Positions 22,793-32,908 are shown, counted from the stretch's first letter. The stretch is DNA of 64,000 nt from Granulicatella elegans (GCF_020735385.1 NZ_CP085953.1:124001-188000), one strand, 5' to 3'. Translations and numbers: made by a program. The notes: generated from the sequence alone by a model not told the origin.

Positions 22793-24010
22793 TTATAAAT
22801 CTTCACGTTCGAATGGCATTGACATACAACGTGGGCCACCACGACCACGAACTAATTCACTTCCGCGAATTTTGTGTAATTTAATACCATATTTTTCTAG
22901 GATTTCATTTGTAACAACGTTACGGTCATATACAACTACTTCCCCTGGTGCAATTGTTAATGTATTAGAGCCATCATTCCATTGTTCACGAGCAGCTTCA
23001 ACTGGGTCTCCTCCACCGCAAGGGATTAATGTTACAGAAGGTAGACCTAATGCTTTTGCTAATACATTTTCTAATTTATCTTCAGTTAATTCAATGTTTA
23101 GCGCACCGTTTTCTCCTTTTGTAATAGAGAATACTTTTAATCCGCCTTGAATTTCTGGATGGATAGTGAATTTATCATAATCGATATGTGTAAATACAGT
23201 ATCTAAATGCATGAATTTACGGTTTTCACCAATTACGAATGCTAATACTTGTTTGAAATCAGTTTCAGCAAATAATTTTTGAGCAATTTTTTCAATTGAA
23301 CGAGCATCTGTACGTTGAGAAATACCTACAGCTAATACTTCTTTAGAAAGAACTAACTCATCTCCACCTTCGATACGAGTATCTTCAGTACGGTCATAGA
23401 AGAATGGAACATTTCCATTTCCATATACTGGGTGATAAGTGAAAATATATTTACCGTAAATTGTTTCACGATTACGTGTATCTGCATACATATGGTTTAA
23501 TGATACACCGTTTGCCATTGTAGCAAATGGATCACGTGTGAAGTATAAGTTTGGCATTGGATCTACTACAAATGGATAATCTGTTTCGTACATACCTGCT
23601 AAAGTTGTAGCTTCTGCTTGAACTTCAGTTTTACGGAATCCTTCCATTGTTTTTAATACCAAATCAAATGTTGGTAATGATAGTAAGTGTTCTTTAATAG
23701 CTTTTTGAGAAGCAACACTTGCTACACCAGCTTCTGATAACCATTCATCTACGAATTTTTCACGAACGCCTGCAGCGTCAATTGCTTCAGCTGCTAATTT
23801 TTCTAAGTATAAAACTTCTACTCCAGCGTTACGAAGAGTTTCAGCAAATGCATCATGTTCTTTTTGAGCATCTTCTAAATATGGAATATCATCGAATAAT
23901 AAACGTTCTAGATAGTCTGGCATCAAATTTTCTAACTCTTTACCTGGGCGATGCAAACAAACTTTCTTTAAACGTCCAATTTCAGAAAATACGTGAATTG
24001 GGTTTGACAT
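22793..24010 (-). CDS. arcA: Arginine deiminase
   Basis: The start is [16 protein letters not shown] (24010), preceded by AGGATGG; a GTG-containing extension to 24022 would bury that site. The 405-residue protein has the guanidine-binding [19 protein letters not shown] with the catalytic His, and the C-terminal [11 protein letters not shown] with the catalytic Cys. It hydrolyses arginine to citrulline and ammonia, the first step of the pathway, giving ATP and acid resistance. It heads the operon behind a long control region. Confidence 0.97.
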   Translation of the reverse strand: MSNPIHVFSEIGRLKKVCLHRPGKELENLMPDYLERLLFDDIPYLEDAQKEHDAFAETLRNAGVEVLYLEKLAAEAIDAAGVREKFVDEWLSEAGVASVASQKAIKEHLLSLPTFDLVLKTMEGFRKTEVQAEATTLAGMYETDYPFVVDPMPNLYFTRDPFATMANGVSLNHMYADTRNRETIYGKYIFTYHPVYGNGNVPFFYDRTEDTRIEGGDELVLSKEVLAVGISQRTDARSIEKIAQKLFAETDFKQVLAFVIGENRKFMHLDTVFTHIDYDKFTIHPEIQGGLKVFSITKGENGALNIELTEDKLENVLAKALGLPSVTLIPCGGGDPVEAAREQWNDGSNTLTIAPGEVVVYDRNVVTNEILEKYGIKLHKIRGSELVRGRGGPRCMSMPFEREDL

Positions 24011-24557
24011 AATAGCCACCATCCTAATTAAAAATTTGAACAGTTATGAATTCATAGCTTAGGAAATAGAACCATAAGTTGATCAGACTTATTTTCATAC
24101 CATTTCCTTATGCATCTATCTTACCGCTAAATGAATTCGTTTTCAAGTTAATTTTTAGTTAAAATAATTTTTTTTGAATTTATTTTTACATTTGAATACA
24201 AATGAGTCATTTCACTTTCTTTTTCCGCTTTCTTTTATTTCATTTTTGCCATTTTTATTATCATTTAAGCGTTAAAACTTTTTGAAAACATCTATAAAAT
24301 CATTCTTTTTCACAAGAAAATGTTTTCTTTTTGTGAAACGTTTTTCTTTGTTGATTTTTATGTTTTTTATTTTTAAAAAAGCTCATTTGAATTAATTACA
24401 TTTTAATATTTTTAATCGTTCGTTAATAATATACGCGGTTTTTTCTATTTTTTTCTTTTCTGCAACTACTTCCAAACCGTTCATTTCCATATATTTCCTA
24501 TTATCCCCCCCAAAAAAGACGATAACCTATTCTTCTATCGTCTCTACACACCTAAAT
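24011..24557 (-). promoter_or_regulatory. Control region of the arc operon (547 bases, no gene)
   Basis: No credible frame is present on either strand. The stretch is extremely A+T-rich. Two elements stand out: a near-consensus catabolite site at 24132-24145, and a dyad TTTCACAA/TTGTGAAA at 24308-24338 that resembles Crp/Fnr-type half-sites (arc operons are often controlled by such a regulator, ArcR or Flp, and by ArgR). No arginine-repressor box could be fixed by eye. The terminator for the gene at 24558 also falls near 24515-24550. Confidence 0.5.
24132..24145 (-). promoter_or_regulatory. Candidate cre site upstream of arcA
   Basis: On the minus strand TGAAAACGAATTCA differs at one position from the CcpA consensus TGWAANCGNTNWCA. 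It is about 120 bases before the arcA start, suitable for carbon repression of the operon. Confidence 0.5.
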
Positions 24558-24887
24558 TTATTTTCGATAATGTTTTTTTCGAACGAAACTTCCTAATAAA
24601 TTTCCAACCAGAGAAATCACTCCATATACCCCTATATAAAAACTAGCTGTCTCGTTATAAAAAATAACAATCGTAGGAATAAAAAGTGCCATGACTAAAA
24701 TGGAATACACTAAAGAAAACGAATGTTTTATACCATATACAATAGCACTCAAAAAACACACTAGAGGGAACAGTATTAATAATGTTACCATTCCACTTTT
24801 TCGATCAATAAAAGGTAATCCATAAAAAGCTAACACTATAATAAATAAGTAAGGAAGTTGATTTTGTATTTTCTTCATGTGCTTCAC
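24558..24887 (-). CDS. Small integral membrane protein, unknown
   Basis: This 109-residue protein has a basic N-terminus (MKHMKKIQNQ), four likely membrane segments and a basic tail (VRKKHYRK). A second Met at residue 4 could be the true start. I do not recognise the family. It is downstream of comC in the same direction, 79 bases apart, and may or may not share its transcript. Confidence 0.65.
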   Translation of the reverse strand: MKHMKKIQNQLPYLFIIVLAFYGLPFIDRKSGMVTLLILFPLVCFLSAIVYGIKHSFSLVYSILVMALFIPTIVIFYNETASFYIGVYGVISLVGNLLGSFVRKKHYRK

Positions 24888-24966
24888 TCCTAGTTTATAT
24901 TGTTTTCTTATAAATCATAAAAAATAGTTTTTCTCAATCTAATCTTGTACTTCTCCCCCTTCATCT

Positions 24967-25713
24967 TCACCAACCAAACCATTCCACACCTAAAATCATC
25001 GCTAATACTTGGGCTATCACAATAAATGGAACAAATGCAACTCTTTCTATTCGCTCTTTTTTAACAATCAACAACAACCCTAATATTCCTCCACCAGCGA
25101 CAAATGAAAGTAAACCAATGAGTACAATTTCTTTTACGGGATACCACAAGGCAACTGTTGCCAAATAATAACAATCTCCCAGTCCAAATACTTCTTCCTT
25201 CCATAATAAATACCCGACGATATAAATCCCTCCATAAAATGCTCCTGCAACTAACACAGACTCTAGATGTATATTACAGAGTAAACAACTAATTCCAATT
25301 ACAATATGAAGCAATCCGATTATCACCAAACCTTTCGGATAAATCACTTGCTCTTGCAAATCCGTTAAACTACAAAAAATGGCTAAACTTGCCAACAACC
25401 ACAGATCTAGTAATCCCGTCCATTCTCTTCCATTCCAGATTCCTATCATGAGCATAAATATACATCCAGACATAACTTCTACCATCCAATAACGAGATGA
25501 AATACTTCTTCCACAATAACGGCATTTTCCTCTTAACCACATCCATGAAAGAACTGGAATCAAATCTTTCCAACTTAATTCATGCTGACACTCAACACAA
25601 TGAGAATGCCCTCGAATAAAATCTTCTTCCTTTTGTAATCTTAAAGCAACTACATTCAAAAAACTCCCCATACAACAACCAACTATAAAACTCCATATCC
25701 ACACAAAAAGCAC
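24967..25713 (-). CDS. comC: Prepilin peptidase of the competence system
   Basis: The 248-residue membrane protein has the A24 peptidase layout: an N-terminal GSFLNVVALRL segment, a cytoplasmic zinc loop with two CxxC pairs (CVEC and CRYC, about residues 37-65), then a catalytic Asp in SLTDLQEQVIYP and another in FGLGDCYYL. It cleaves leader peptides of pseudopilins such as ComGC and methylates the new N-terminus at the membrane. All key residues are present. Together with coiA it suggests transformation ability. Confidence 0.92.
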   Translation of the reverse strand: MLFVWIWSFIVGCCMGSFLNVVALRLQKEEDFIRGHSHCVECQHELSWKDLIPVLSWMWLRGKCRYCGRSISSRYWMVEVMSGCIFMLMIGIWNGREWTGLLDLWLLASLAIFCSLTDLQEQVIYPKGLVIIGLLHIVIGISCLLCNIHLESVLVAGAFYGGIYIVGYLLWKEEVFGLGDCYYLATVALWYPVKEIVLIGLLSFVAGGGILGLLLIVKKERIERVAFVPFIVIAQVLAMILGVEWFGW

Positions 25714-25790
25714 TCCTTTCGATGTCAGCTTTCGTTATTTTTCTTTCTATCTATAACTATGCTTTTTTTCGAAAAAAATGCTTTTTAGTG

Positions 25791-26966
25791 TTAATTTTCT
25801 ATTAAAATTTGTTCTTTTTCTACATCTTCCGTGTATAAGCCTGAATAATCTTTATACCAATCAAAGATATGACTAATAATCACTTTCAAGACTGCATACC
25901 CTGGAACTCCTAATAATAGTCCCACTAATCCAAATATTTTACCTGTTGATAGTAATACTACTAAAATAGTTACTGGATGAATTTGTAATGAATTTCCTAA
26001 AATTAATGGAGAAACAATTCTTCCTTCTAATGTTTGCTCAATGACAAAGACGATCAATACTTGGAGAAACATCCAAGGTGAGACAACAAAACCAACGATT
26101 AATGCTGGTAAAATTCCAAAAAATGAACCCACATATGGAATCACATTTAATGCACCTGCTAAAATCGCAATTGTTACACCATAAGGTAAACCGATAATCG
26201 CATATCCAATGGAGAACATAATGGCTACCGCAATGGCTACCGTTAATTGTCCTCGAATATAAGAACTAATTTGTTGATTCATTTCTATTAACACGATACT
26301 CATACGTCTACGTGAACGCGTTGGAAATACTTTAAGAACCGCAGGTAAAATTTTTTCACCGTCTTGTAATAAATAGAATAGAAGAATTGGCATTGTAATA
26401 ATTCCAATCATAAATTCTCCAACTGCTCCGACAACATTTCCAATTCCGCTAAACGTTACATTCAATAGTCCATTCACTCTTGTTCCTAATGACTGAATAA
26501 AATCCATGTTAATTCTGTTCAACTGTTCTTGCACTGCTGAAAATGTATTACTTTGAACCACACGTTCCACTTGTACACTGATTGCTTGATAATAATCAGG
26601 CAATTGCGTCACCAATTCTCTTAATTGTTTTTCTACAATCGGAATAAAACTAAAAATTGCTGCCAATAACAAAACAATCAATAAAATAAAGTTCAGTAAA
26701 ATAGCAATCGATTTATGAACTCCCTTTTTCACCAGAAAATCTTGAAGCGGTTTAACCATATAAAATAAAATTCCGGCACCTATCATTGGAAAACCAATAA
26801 TGGAGAAAAATCCTTTTACTGGAGAAAAAATATACGAGATTTTAGTGAAAACAAAAATATTAATTAACAGAAGTAAAATAATAAATAATGTACTCACTAA
26901 TTGATTATTTAAAAACCATTTCCAAAACCATGATTTCGTTGAAGTTGTATGTTCGATTTCTTCCAT
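25791..26966 (-). CDS. AI-2E family transporter
   Basis: The start is taken at the ATG at 26966 (MEEIEHTTST), six bases after GAGGTG; a GTG three codons earlier overlaps that site. The 391-residue protein has about eight membrane segments with the usual long soluble part between segments 3 and 4 (about residues 125-200), and the conserved NVIPYVGSFFGILPA and GRIVSPLILG motifs. Family members export autoinducer-2 or exchange sodium for protons; which applies here is unknown. It stands alone, divergent from the lactonase gene. Confidence 0.87.
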   Translation of the reverse strand: MEEIEHTTSTKSWFWKWFLNNQLVSTLFIILLLLINIFVFTKISYIFSPVKGFFSIIGFPMIGAGILFYMVKPLQDFLVKKGVHKSIAILLNFILLIVLLLAAIFSFIPIVEKQLRELVTQLPDYYQAISVQVERVVQSNTFSAVQEQLNRINMDFIQSLGTRVNGLLNVTFSGIGNVVGAVGEFMIGIITMPILLFYLLQDGEKILPAVLKVFPTRSRRRMSIVLIEMNQQISSYIRGQLTVAIAVAIMFSIGYAIIGLPYGVTIAILAGALNVIPYVGSFFGILPALIVGFVVSPWMFLQVLIVFVIEQTLEGRIVSPLILGNSLQIHPVTILVVLLSTGKIFGLVGLLLGVPGYAVLKVIISHIFDWYKDYSGLYTEDVEKEQILIEN

Positions 26967-27105
26967 TAAAGGCACCTCGTTTTCTAAAATTTAGTTCTAG
27001 TGTATCATATTTTCATCTAAATAAAAATTTTTGAGAAGGATTTTTTTATTTTTTTTAAGAACCGTGCTACTATATTCTCAATGATACATTAAGGAGTTGA
27101 TTGAT

Positions 27106-28110
27106 ATGATTGAAAAGTTCTTTCTAGGAACTTATACAAAACGTGTCAGTAAAGGAATATATTCTGTTCTATTAGATATTGAAAAAAAACAATTCTCAAA
27201 TCTGACTTTAGAAGCAGAAATCGAAAATCCCACTTATCTAGCATTAAATGCTGACCGTTCACTACTCGCAGCAGTTTCAAAAGAAGAAAGTGGTGGAATT
27301 ACAGTATTTAATACACAACAAGCAGAGACTTTAACAAAAATTTCTCACTATCATGATACAACAGCTGTTCCTTGTTATATTGCCTTTAATAAAGAATCCA
27401 ATCATTTATTAGCAGCTAATTATCACGAAGGACATGTTTCTTCTTACCAATTTGATGCAGCAGTAACATTGGCGGACCGTGTCATCCATCCTTCTCTTGA
27501 AGATAAACAGCCTCATGTTCATTATACCAACTATACTCCTGATGAAAAATGGATTGTGGTCTGTGATTTAGGAAGTGACCTTGTAGCTACTTATCAACAA
27601 GATGGAGAGAAACTTCAACGTGTTGCTACCTATTATAGTAGAAAAGGAGCAGGTCCTCGTCATTTAGCTTTCCATCCAACTCTTCCAATTGCGTATGTAA
27701 TTTGCGAATTGAATGCTAGTATTGAAGTGTTAGCCTATGACGTTGAAACAGGCAGCTTTACATTTATTGAACAATACTTATTAACAACAGAAGAACAACA
27801 AGCTTGGGGTGGTGCTATTCATTTAACAAAAGATGGAAAATTCCTATACGCTAGCAATCGTGGTTATGATCGTATTTATGTTTTCCAAATTCAAGAAGAC
27901 ACAGGATTGTTAACATTTGTAGCCGATTACGATACTTATGGAAGTGTCCCACGAGATTTCCATCTAAGTGAGGACGAACGCTTTATCGTTATTGGACATC
28001 AAGAATCCGACAATTTAACGCTTTATGAACGTGACAGCAAAACAGGAACATTAACACTTTGTCAAAAAGACTTCTTCGCACCAGAAGTTGTTTGCGTGAT
28101 ACCGAGTTAG
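27106..28110 (+). CDS. pgl: Lactonase of the seven-bladed propeller family
   Basis: The ATG at 27106 lies nine bases after AAGGAG; the in-frame TTG at 27097 touches the ribosome site. The 334 residues show the family start FFLGTYT, repeated blade motifs, and GPRHLAFHPTLPIAYV, typical of YbhE/YkgB-type 6-phosphogluconolactonases. It would hydrolyse 6-phosphogluconolactone in the pentose phosphate route, but some members act on other lactones. It is convergent with the PTS gene at 28207. Confidence 0.85.
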   Translation: MIEKFFLGTYTKRVSKGIYSVLLDIEKKQFSNLTLEAEIENPTYLALNADRSLLAAVSKEESGGITVFNTQQAETLTKISHYHDTTAVPCYIAFNKESNHLLAANYHEGHVSSYQFDAAVTLADRVIHPSLEDKQPHVHYTNYTPDEKWIVVCDLGSDLVATYQQDGEKLQRVATYYSRKGAGPRHLAFHPTLPIAYVICELNASIEVLAYDVETGSFTFIEQYLLTTEEQQAWGGAIHLTKDGKFLYASNRGYDRIYVFQIQEDTGLLTFVADYDTYGSVPRDFHLSEDERFIVIGHQESDNLTLYERDSKTGTLTLCQKDFFAPEVVCVIPS

Positions 28111-28129
28111 ATAAAAATAAAGTTCGCTA

Positions 28130-28204
28130 AGGATAGAAAATGAGAAAGACTTTTCTGATGCTGCCGTCCTTTGCAACGTCAAAAAAGTCTTTCGAATACT
28201 CGTT
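28130..28204 (-). repeat. Short 3'-end structured repeat after the EIIA gene
   Basis: AAAGACTTTTTTGAC and the AGAAAAGTCTTT arm pair on the minus strand around the core GCAAAGGACGGCAGCATC, related to the core of E1-E5. It lies just past the EIIA stop and probably ends that transcript and the converging lactonase one. Confidence 0.65.
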
Positions 28205-28206
28205 TC

Positions 28207-28707
28207 TTATAAGTTAACTGTTGCTTCACCAATTTTAGAAGATGCTGATGCATTTCCTGTTGTAATTGATAAGCTTGCAATTTTATCCATATTTGTTAAA
28301 GCTACAATCATAGGAGTATCTTTACCAGCTGCTTTTACAGCTTCTAAGTCTACAGTAGAAATCACTGTATTTTGATTTACACGTTGGCCCACAGTTACAA
28401 CTGTATCAAAAGGCGCACCTTGTAATTCCACTGTATCAATCCCCATATGTAATAACACTTCTACACCATTATCTGTTTTAATTCCTACAGCATGTTTCGT
28501 TGGGAAAACATTAATCACTTCCCCTGTTACTGGTGAAGTAATCACACCATTCGTTGGTAATACAGCATATCCATCTCCCATGAATTTTTGAGAAAATACT
28601 GGGTCATTAATTTCTGTAATAGCCACTACTTCTCCTTCTGCTACTGCAAATAATTCTAATTCAGGAGTAATTTCTTTTTTTGCTTTCTTTTTAAAAAATC
28701 CAAACAT
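28207..28707 (-). CDS. crr: Glucose-type PTS EIIA protein
   Basis: This is a free-standing 166-residue EIIA of the glucose family. H72 (in TKHAVG) and H87 (in VLLHMGIDTVEL) are the active-site pair, H87 being the phosphate acceptor by family comparison. An N-terminal Lys-rich stretch may be a membrane-binding helix. It passes phosphate from HPr to a sugar EIIB and can regulate other uptake systems. No EIIBC partner is near. Confidence 0.92.
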   Translation of the reverse strand: MFGFFKKKAKKEITPELELFAVAEGEVVAITEINDPVFSQKFMGDGYAVLPTNGVITSPVTGEVINVFPTKHAVGIKTDNGVEVLLHMGIDTVELQGAPFDTVVTVGQRVNQNTVISTVDLEAVKAAGKDTPMIVALTNMDKIASLSITTGNASASSKIGEATVNL

Positions 28708-28850
28708 CTAATCATCCTTTCATTTTTTACCCATAGTATATCATATTTTCAAATAAAAACCTTATCCCTTTTATATTTTTTTAGATTTTTATAGAAATTT
28801 TATGTATAAAGCATTATACTTACATTCAGACACGAAAAAGGAGTGATATT

Positions 28851-29678
28851 TTGATTACAATGATAGAAATCATTAAAACAATAATTTTAGGAATTATTGA
28901 AGGGGTAACAGAATGGCTACCCATTAGTAGTACAGGACACTTAATTTTAGCAAATGAAATTTTACAATTAGATGTGAGTCCAAAGTTTCAAGATATGTTT
29001 AATGTAGTCATCCAACTTGGCGCAATATTTGCTGTTGTGATTTTATACTTTAACAAATTAAATCCATTTGAAGGTAAAAAAAATCGCAAAGAATTTTTAG
29101 CGACGATTGAATTATGGAAAAAAGTGATTATCGGTTGTATTCCTGCCATCGTTGGAGGATTATTATTAAATGACTTTATGGATGAATACTTTAATAAAGC
29201 AATCGTCATTGCAACAACTTTAATTGTTTACGGGATTGCATTTATTGTTATCGAGCGTCGTCATAAAACAGTGGAGCCTCGTATTCATTCATTTGAAGAA
29301 CTTGATTATGTAACAGCCATTAAGATTGGTTTATTCCAAACTCTAGCGTTAATCCCAGGAACTTCTCGTTCAGGTTCTACCATTTTAGGGGGATTATTAG
29401 TTGGAACCAATCGTTTCGTAGCTACAGAATTTTCTTTCTTTATGAGTATTCCAATTATGTTTGGTGCTAGTGGACTCAAATTATTAAAATTTGGATTCCA
29501 CTATACAAGCGCAGAATTGATTATTTTATTAGTCGGATCCGTAGTTTCTTTCTTCGTTTCACTAATTGTGATCAAGTTCTTATTGAGCTATTTAAAACGG
29601 AACGACTTCCAAGCATTTGGTTGGTATCGTATCATTCTAGGGATTATCGTATTAGCTAGTTCATTTTTCCTTAAATAA
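28851..29678 (+). CDS. uppP: Undecaprenyl-diphosphatase
   Basis: The TTG at 28851 is seven bases after AGGAG; an ATG at 28860 begins the family-like MIEIIKTIILGIIEG, so either may be used. The protein has about 275 residues, eight membrane segments, and the two signature sites EWLPISSTGHL and PGTSRSGSTI. It recycles the lipid carrier of cell-wall synthesis by removing a phosphate at the outer face of the membrane, and confers bacitracin tolerance. It is monocistronic. Confidence 0.95.
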   Translation: MITMIEIIKTIILGIIEGVTEWLPISSTGHLILANEILQLDVSPKFQDMFNVVIQLGAIFAVVILYFNKLNPFEGKKNRKEFLATIELWKKVIIGCIPAIVGGLLLNDFMDEYFNKAIVIATTLIVYGIAFIVIERRHKTVEPRIHSFEELDYVTAIKIGLFQTLALIPGTSRSGSTILGGLLVGTNRFVATEFSFFMSIPIMFGASGLKLLKFGFHYTSAELIILLVGSVVSFFVSLIVIKFLLSYLKRNDFQAFGWYRIILGIIVLASSFFLK

Positions 29679-29761
29679 CAGTCGAAAAGGTATTTTCTCT
29701 TTCCGCTCGTATTTAATAAAATTCCCTTCTACAATCATTCAAATTATCGTATTATAACAAA

Positions 29762-29797
29762 AACAGCCAGCAGAAGTATCTGTTGGCTGTTTTCTTA
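29762..29797. terminator. Bidirectional terminator between uppP and ridA
   Basis: AACAGCCA pairs with TGGCTGTT, flanked by A-run and T-run, between two converging genes. Confidence 0.8.
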
Positions 29798-29801
29798 TCC
29801 G

Positions 29802-30182
29802 TTATTGACAAGCGACCGCTTGGATTTCTACTAGTGCGTTCTTTGGTAATGCTGCTACTTGGAAAGCGGCACGTGCTGGGCAATTTTCTTTGAAATAAGT
29901 CGCATACACTTCATTCATTTGTTGGAAATGAGCAATATCACTTAAATAAATCGTCGTACTAACAACATTTTCTAAAGTCATTCCAGCTTGATCTAAAATC
30001 GCTTGAATATTTTTCAATGATTGATGTGTTTGGCTAACAATATCTTCCCCTACAAATTCTCCTGTTTCTGGTACGATTGGCAACTGACCTGAAACGTACA
30101 AGAAATTTCCTGAACATAATACTCCTTGCGAATAAGGTCCAATTGCTGCTGGTGCTTTATCTGTATGAATAATTTTTTTCAT
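29802..30182 (-). CDS. ridA: Enamine/imine deaminase RidA
   Basis: The 126-residue protein has GPYSQGV near the N-terminus, the catalytic Arg in CPARAAFQVAALP, and the terminal VEIQAVA. RidA hydrolyses reactive enamines formed by PLP enzymes. It lies 11 bases after the aminotransferase/lyase gene, a PLP enzyme that produces such intermediates, so the pairing makes biochemical sense. Confidence 0.95.
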   Translation of the reverse strand: MKKIIHTDKAPAAIGPYSQGVLCSGNFLYVSGQLPIVPETGEFVGEDIVSQTHQSLKNIQAILDQAGMTLENVVSTTIYLSDIAHFQQMNEVYATYFKENCPARAAFQVAALPKNALVEIQAVACQ

Positions 30183-30193
30183 ATTTCTCTCCT

Positions 30194-31411
30194 TTAAATA
30201 AATACATATTTTTTCATTCGTTCACAAGCTTCTTGAATTCTTGTAAATGGTAATGCTACATTTAACCGAATATGAGTTGGGCCATTGAAGATTCGTCCAT
30301 CTTGCCAAGCCACACCCACATCTGATCCTCGTTTTTGTAATTCATCAATCGTAATACCATTTTTTTCTAAATATTCTTTACAATCGATAAAAATCACATA
30401 GGTTCCTTCTGAATTTGTCACAGATACTCCTTCAAACTGATTACGAATATAGTCACAAACATAGGTCATATTTTGATACAATACTTGTCTTAATTCTTCC
30501 AACCACTCATATCCTTCTGGTTGGTACGCTCCCATTAAAGCGTGCATCGATAACACATTCATCACATTATAATGAGATTTGCTTCCTTTTGCATTCACTC
30601 TATCTCTTAATAAATCACTATAAATAATATGATAGGCAGCTACTAAACCAGCTAAATTAAATGTCTTACTTGGTGCATAAAATGAAATCGTTCGGTTCTT
30701 GGCATCTTCAGAGACACTTTGTGTTGGAATATGTTTCACTCCCGGCATCACTAAATCCGACCAAATCTCATCAGAAATGACCGTTACATCATGTTTTTGA
30801 TAAATCGCCATTACTTTTTCTAATTCTTCACGATTCCAAACACGACCAGTTGGATTATGTGGTGAACAGAAAACAGATACATGGATATGATGTTTACGAA
30901 TTTTTGCTTCCATATCTTTATAATCAATACGGTAAACACCTTCTTCATCTTTCACTAATGGGCTTAGTACAATATTAAACCCATTATTTTTTAAAACTTC
31001 TGTAAACCCTCCATAAGTTGGACTATGAACTAAGATAGAGTCTCCTGGCGACGCAAAAGAAGTTAATGCTGAAACTACTCCTCCTAGCACACTATTATGA
31101 TATCCAATATGTTTTGCAGTTAATCCTTCCACTTGATGGTGAAATTGGTGCCAACGAATAATGGCATTATCATATTCTTTTGGTTGCATGAAATAACCAA
31201 AAATCGGATGCTCTAATCGTTCTTTCATCGCTTGAATCACTGTTGGAACTGTTGCAAAATTCATATCTGCAATCCACATCGGAATCACATCGAATCCTTC
31301 TTTAGGTGGATTTGGTGCTTTTCCTGGAATTAAACCTAACCCATCAACAGCCATCGCATCTTTCCCATGACGGTTTATCTCTGTTGTAAAATCATATTTC
31401 ATCTCATTCAT
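30194..31411 (-). CDS. MalY/PatB-type cystathionine beta-lyase or aminotransferase
   Basis: The 405-residue fold-type I PLP enzyme shows PMWIADMNFATV and the PHNPTGRVW motif; the PLP Lys is in YAPSKTFNLAG. ATG 31411 and ATG 31402 are both acceptable starts. MalY/PatB proteins cleave C-S bonds of cystathionine or cysteine conjugates to give pyruvate and ammonia. Co-transcription with ridA supports a beta-lyase that releases 2-aminoacrylate. The specific substrate is not determined. Confidence 0.88.
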   Translation of the reverse strand: MNEMKYDFTTEINRHGKDAMAVDGLGLIPGKAPNPPKEGFDVIPMWIADMNFATVPTVIQAMKERLEHPIFGYFMQPKEYDNAIIRWHQFHHQVEGLTAKHIGYHNSVLGGVVSALTSFASPGDSILVHSPTYGGFTEVLKNNGFNIVLSPLVKDEEGVYRIDYKDMEAKIRKHHIHVSVFCSPHNPTGRVWNREELEKVMAIYQKHDVTVISDEIWSDLVMPGVKHIPTQSVSEDAKNRTISFYAPSKTFNLAGLVAAYHIIYSDLLRDRVNAKGSKSHYNVMNVLSMHALMGAYQPEGYEWLEELRQVLYQNMTYVCDYIRNQFEGVSVTNSEGTYVIFIDCKEYLEKNGITIDELQKRGSDVGVAWQDGRIFNGPTHIRLNVALPFTRIQEACERMKKYVFI

Positions 31412-31495
31412 TCCTTTCCTCTCCTCTCATATAGCAGTACTAGTATAGCAGAAAAGCTCCCATGAAAAAAGAAAAGCTACCATCTTCTATCAAAC

Positions 31496-31552
31496 AAAAA
31501 AGACTTTTCCAGTAACAAGCTGTTCGTTGCTACTTTGAGAAAAGTCTCTGAT
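31496..31552 (-). repeat. Short 3'-end structured repeat after the CBS-ACT gene
   Basis: AGACTTTTCTCAAAGTAGCAACG and the TTACTGGAAAAGTC arm pair on the minus strand, followed by TTTTTT. GTAGCAACGAACAGC echoes the core of the longer repeats. It serves as the terminator of the liv operon. Confidence 0.65.
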
Positions 31553-31559
31553 GTATCAT

Positions 31560-32201
31560 CTATTTCTTCATTGCTGAAATAATACGATATCCTCGTTGTG
31601 CGATAAAGTCTGCTACTTCATCAGGATTTTCAGAATCCACATGAAGTACTACTTGCACTTTTCCGTCACGGTGATATACAGAAATGGTATCTACATTGAC
31701 ATTATGATCACGTAAAACATTTGAGATATTTTCTAATGGACCAGGTTTGTCTTCATTAATTTCGATAAATAAACGAGAACCTGGAGTGTTATACCCTGAA
31801 ATATCAATGAATGCATCCATAATATCTTTGTCTGTAATAATTCCTACTAAGTTTCCTCTTGATTCAAGAACTGGTAAAACGCCAATTCCTTGTTGTCTCA
31901 TAATAGAAGCAGCTTCTTCTAAGACAGCTGTTGGTTTTACCGTAATGACTTGTTTCAACATAATATCTTTAGCAGTTGTTTTATTTAATAAGTAATTTAA
32001 TTCATGCACACTTAAACTTGTTGCCATTGAAGGTGAGTTTTGAGCGACTAATTCAGCTGTTAATAATCCTACTAATTTGTCTCCTTCAACGACTGGAAGA
32101 CGATGCACATCATGTTCTTTCATTAAATCTAATGCTTTCATAACAGTTGTTGTTGGTTCAACAGTTATTAAGTTTGTTGACATATAATCTTTTACTTCCA
32201 T
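31560..32201 (-). CDS. CBS-CBS-ACT regulatory protein (AcuB-like)
   Basis: In 213 residues there are two CBS domains (about residues 1-60 and 75-130) and a C-terminal ACT domain (about 140-213, starting RLFIEINEDKPGPL). CBS pairs bind adenine nucleotides and ACT domains bind amino acids. The gene starts two bases after livF stops, as in several streptococci, so it may sense branched-chain amino acids for the transporter; that is inference. Confidence 0.85.
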   Translation of the reverse strand: MEVKDYMSTNLITVEPTTTVMKALDLMKEHDVHRLPVVEGDKLVGLLTAELVAQNSPSMATSLSVHELNYLLNKTTAKDIMLKQVITVKPTAVLEEAASIMRQQGIGVLPVLESRGNLVGIITDKDIMDAFIDISGYNTPGSRLFIEINEDKPGPLENISNVLRDHNVNVDTISVYHRDGKVQVVLHVDSENPDEVADFIAQRGYRIISAMKK

Positions 32202-32203
32202 GA

Positions 32204-32908
32204 TTATCCCCCTAAATATGCTTTTTGAACATCTTCACTTTCAAGTAATTCCTTACCTGTACCTGATAATACCACAGAGCCTGTTTCTAATACATACCCT
32301 CTTGACGCAATTGATAATGCCATTTTCGCATTTTGTTCAATTAGTAAAACAGTAGTTCCTTGTTTTTGAATCTCTTGAATGATATCGAAGATTTCTTTAA
32401 TGAAAATTGGTGCTAATCCCATTGATGGTTCATCTAATAACAATAATTTTGGACAAGTCATTAAAGCACGTCCCATTGCTAACATTTGTTGTTCCCCACC
32501 AGATAAGGTTGCAGCATCTTGATTTTTACGTTCTTCTAAAATTGGGAATCTCTCAAAGATGGCTTTCATATCTTTTTGAATTCCCTCTTTATCATTTCTT
32601 AAAAATGCTCCTAAATCAAGGTTTTCTTTTACAGAAAGTCCTCTAAATACGTGACGCCCTTCTGGAACTTGTGCTAAACCTAAAGAAACAATTTTTTTCG
32701 CAGGTAATTTTGTAATATCTTGACCTAAATATTCAATCATTCCAGCACTTGGACGTACCAAACCTGATAAAGTTTTTAAAATGGTTGATTTTCCAGCACC
32801 ATTAGCACCGATTAGAGAAACAATTTCTCCTTCATTAACAGTAAAGCTTACATCTTTAACGGCTTGAATCATGCCATAATGTACACTTAAATCTTTTACT
32901 TCTAACAT
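32204..32908 (-). CDS. livF: Branched-chain amino acid ABC transporter ATPase LivF
   Basis: The 234-residue ATPase has Walker A GANGAGKST, the signature LSGGEQQML, Walker B LLLLDEPSMGLAP, and the LivF-typical QVPEGRHVF. It pairs with LivG to power uptake. It follows livG by two bases. Confidence 0.95.
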   Translation of the reverse strand: MLEVKDLSVHYGMIQAVKDVSFTVNEGEIVSLIGANGAGKSTILKTLSGLVRPSAGMIEYLGQDITKLPAKKIVSLGLAQVPEGRHVFRGLSVKENLDLGAFLRNDKEGIQKDMKAIFERFPILEERKNQDAATLSGGEQQMLAMGRALMTCPKLLLLDEPSMGLAPIFIKEIFDIIQEIQKQGTTVLLIEQNAKMALSIASRGYVLETGSVVLSGTGKELLESEDVQKAYLGG

